DNA of 6,421 bases from a bacterium (GTDB lineage: Bacteria > Patescibacteria > Gracilibacteria > 1-14-2-50-48-13). Below the pieces are notes generated by a model. The model was given only the letters and a program-made list of their open reading frames with translations. It searched no databases and had not been told where the DNA came from. Shown one piece after another: positions 5,019 to 6,421 of this stretch. The stretch covers positions 1 through 6,421 of the forward strand of contig JAUIFW010000058.1 of NCBI GenBank assembly GCA_030430105.1. Direction: 5' to 3'. The position numbers and the translations under genes were made by a program. Each line of letters begins with the position of its first letter. The first letter of the stretch is position 1.

Positions 5019-6421
5019 ATGAAAACAAGGATTCTTGCGAGTATGGCTGCGGGACTTCTCATGCTACCTGGTATGGGAGTGGCATCCGCACAGTTTAGTG
5101 ATGTGGAAGCATCAAATGAGTTCGCCGAGGCAGTGGCGTTTATGCGTCATGAAAAGGTGGTCGAGGGTTACAATGATGGCACCTTTAGACCAGGCAATAC
5201 CATCAATCGAGCAGAGTTTCTGAAGGTGATCCTGGAGGCACAGGATGGATTTACTCTCAAAGACGGGCAGGATTGTATTGCGTCTTATAAAGAGCAAGGT
5301 AAGTCGACCATCCTCTCTGATATTCCCCTTGATCAGTGGTACAGCCCCTACGTCTGTTATGGGATAGAGAATGATATTATCGATGGGTATCCGGATGGAA
5401 GCTACAAGCCAGCCCAGTCTATCAATGTTCCGGAAGTCGCGAAGATTGTGGTAAATACACAGGAACTGGGCGCTCAGCCTGGAGATGCTGAGGAACAATG
5501 GTACATGCAGTACATGCGACCGCTAGAGCAAAACAAAGCCCTTCCTATAAGTGTGAAGGAGATGGCCGCACAGGTCTCTCGGGGAGAAATGGTAGAGATC
5601 CTCTATCGTTTGAAAGCGAAGAGAAATGATAAAGCATCCACGTCGATCAATGAACTCCTAGGAGAAGTAGAAAGCACCTTGGCTTCAGGAACCCTTGGAG
5701 ATGTGAACTCTTGTTCTGAGCTCGCTCGCATCATGGAGGATAATTATGACTATGGTCCTGTGTATTACCTCGACGATAGGATGGTGGAAGGGGCGCTAGA
5801 TGGAGTATCAGATATGGAGGCGACTACAGGAGCTCCTGCACCGGAAGCTATGAACGAAGCAAAGGCAAGTGATGGGGGAGAATCTGACTATTCTACGACC
5901 AACATTCAGGTAGAGGGAGTAGACGAAGCAGATATCGTGAAGAACGATGGGTCACACATCTTTATCGTGAAGGATAACAGCGTGCGTATTGTGGATGTGC
6001 GAAATAGTGAACTAAAGGAGGGGCCCATGGTTACCTTTGAGGATAAAAATTTCACACCACAGCAGTTGATTTTGAACCAGGATCAACTCGTAGTTATAGG
6101 TACAAGCTATCGAGAAGTTCGAAGAGACTTACCTGGAACCATTGAACCCATGTATGAGGAACTTGGATGGAGAATTATGCCTCCGTATTATTGGAGTACC
6201 ACGTATACCAAGGCAGTGATTGTTGATATTGCTGATAGCGGTCACGTTATTACGACGTTGCACGCTAATGGTGATATTTGGAAGACGGAGGCTGGTGTTG
6301 GTTCGACGTTGTTTAAGAATCTTCCGGGCACGAACTTTATTGCTTGGGAGAAGGATTATTTGATTGTTGGTCACGAGAATGTGTTGAAGGATGCTACGGG
6401 TGGTGGCACCCCGAAGGTGAT
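5019..6421 (+). CDS. Secreted SLH-domain protein with PF09826-type beta-propeller (3' end outside window)
   Basis: 467 codons are open to the window end. Residues 1-24 are a Sec signal peptide: MKTR, a hydrophobic core, and an ASA cleavage site before Q25, which fixes ATG 5019 as the start. SLH repeats, which anchor surface proteins to the cell wall or S-layer, follow: 25-75 (FSDV, then VVEGYNDGTFRPGNTINRAEF), about 99-147 (LSDI, then IIDGYPDGSYKPAQSINVPEV), and a weaker third at about 160-199. A linker holds the SC-x-EL motif (C232) and an acidic Ala/Gly/Pro-rich spacer (about 265-294). From N295, QVEGVDEADIVKNDG and SHIFIVKDNSVRIVDVR are the hallmark opening of the beta-propeller family distantly related to WD40 (PF09826), continuing to TYTKAVIVDIAD (about 395-406). 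From about residue 400 codon usage changes sharply and I no longer recognise the family, so the reading after 6216 may belong to a chimera. Its substrate and role are unknown; surface binding is inferred. Confidence 0.82.
   Translation, partial: MKTRILASMAAGLLMLPGMGVASAQFSDVEASNEFAEAVAFMRHEKVVEGYNDGTFRPGNTINRAEFLKVILEAQDGFTLKDGQDCIASYKEQGKSTILSDIPLDQWYSPYVCYGIENDIIDGYPDGSYKPAQSINVPEVAKIVVNTQELGAQPGDAEEQWYMQYMRPLEQNKALPISVKEMAAQVSRGEMVEILYRLKAKRNDKASTSINELLGEVESTLASGTLGDVNSCSELARIMEDNYDYGPVYYLDDRMVEGALDGVSDMEATTGAPAPEAMNEAKASDGGESDYSTTNIQVEGVDEADIVKNDGSHIFIVKDNSVRIVDVRNSELKEGPMVTFEDKNFTPQQLILNQDQLVVIGTSYREVRRDLPGTIEPMYEELGWRIMPPYYWSTTYTKAVIVDIADSGHVITTLHANGDIWKTEAGVGSTLFKNLPGTNFIAWEKDYLIVGHENVLKDATGGGTPKV

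Noticed and set aside
5112..5498. Open frame on the minus strand antisense to the SLH region (128 codons)
   Set aside because: It lies wholly opposite a convincing secreted-protein gene, has no recognisable domain and no promoter; a shadow frame.
6129..6374. Minus-strand open frame in the region of the codon break
   Set aside because: Tested as an alternative for the odd tail. The protein is low-complexity in character with no family resemblance, while the plus frame is open with a strong R-N-Y-like codon pattern.
6216..6421. Frameshift as an explanation for loss of the propeller match
   Set aside because: The other two plus frames contain stops in this stretch or give Arg/Leu-rich nonsense; neither restores a propeller-like sequence.
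1..6421. TGA reassigned to glycine (Gracilibacteria/SR1 code)
   Set aside because: No in-frame TGA occurs in any of the seven genes, and folD ends naturally at a TGA that couples to the next ATG.
1..6421. tRNA/rRNA genes, CRISPR arrays, insertion sequences, toxin-antitoxin or defence genes
   Set aside because: No cloverleaf, regularly spaced direct repeats, transposase motifs or flanking target duplications were seen; nearly all the DNA is accounted for by the genes listed.

Overview
The window is a compact bacterial stretch with seven protein-coding genes, the first and last cut by the window edges. The genes use the standard code: no real gene has an in-frame TGA, and folD appears to end at TGA. 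This argues against the TGA=Gly code of Gracilibacteria/SR1. Most starts have no recognisable Shine-Dalgarno sequence, genes overlap or abut, and the protein set resembles Candidate Phyla Radiation (Patescibacteria, possibly Peregrinibacteria-like) genomes: a YdbS-type PH-domain membrane protein, a divergent Lgt-family protein, and an SLH plus beta-propeller secreted protein. That placement is an inference from gene style, not from a marker gene.

Layout: (1) 1-759 (+) is the C-terminal part of trigger factor, ending at a good intrinsic terminator (781-814). (2) 815-897 is a convergent intergenic stretch with three consecutive GC-rich hairpins. (3) 898-3087 (-) is a tightly overlapping three-gene operon, lepB (signal peptidase I), folD, then a bacterial-PH-domain membrane protein, with overlaps of 14 and 4 nt. 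(4) 3088-3134 is a short divergent promoter region in which the lepB and holA promoters interlock. (5) 3135-4088 (+) is holA (DNA polymerase III delta). (6) 4085-4900 (-) is an Lgt-family polytopic membrane protein whose stop codon overlaps the holA stop tail to tail. It appears to have lost nearly all known Lgt catalytic residues. (7) 4901-5018 is a second divergent promoter region. (8) 5019-6421 (+), open at the window end, is a secreted protein with a signal peptide, SLH repeats and the start of a PF09826-type beta-propeller.

Functionally the window mixes housekeeping (protein folding, one-carbon metabolism, replication clamp loading) with envelope functions (signal peptide cleavage, a PH membrane protein, an Lgt-like membrane protein, an SLH-anchored exoprotein). 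The SLH protein has a clear Sec signal peptide and is a plausible client of the signal peptidase.

The most notable anomalies are: an abrupt codon-usage break inside the last gene (from about 6216 no codon ends in A, against about 29% just upstream), coinciding with loss of match to the propeller family, which suggests a chimera or recombination junction; the catalytically degenerate Lgt homologue; the interlocked divergent promoters around an inverted TATACT repeat; and a perfect TATAAT box so close to the SLH gene's ATG that the mRNA would be almost leaderless. I see no complete novel multi-gene system, RNA gene, CRISPR array or mobile element.
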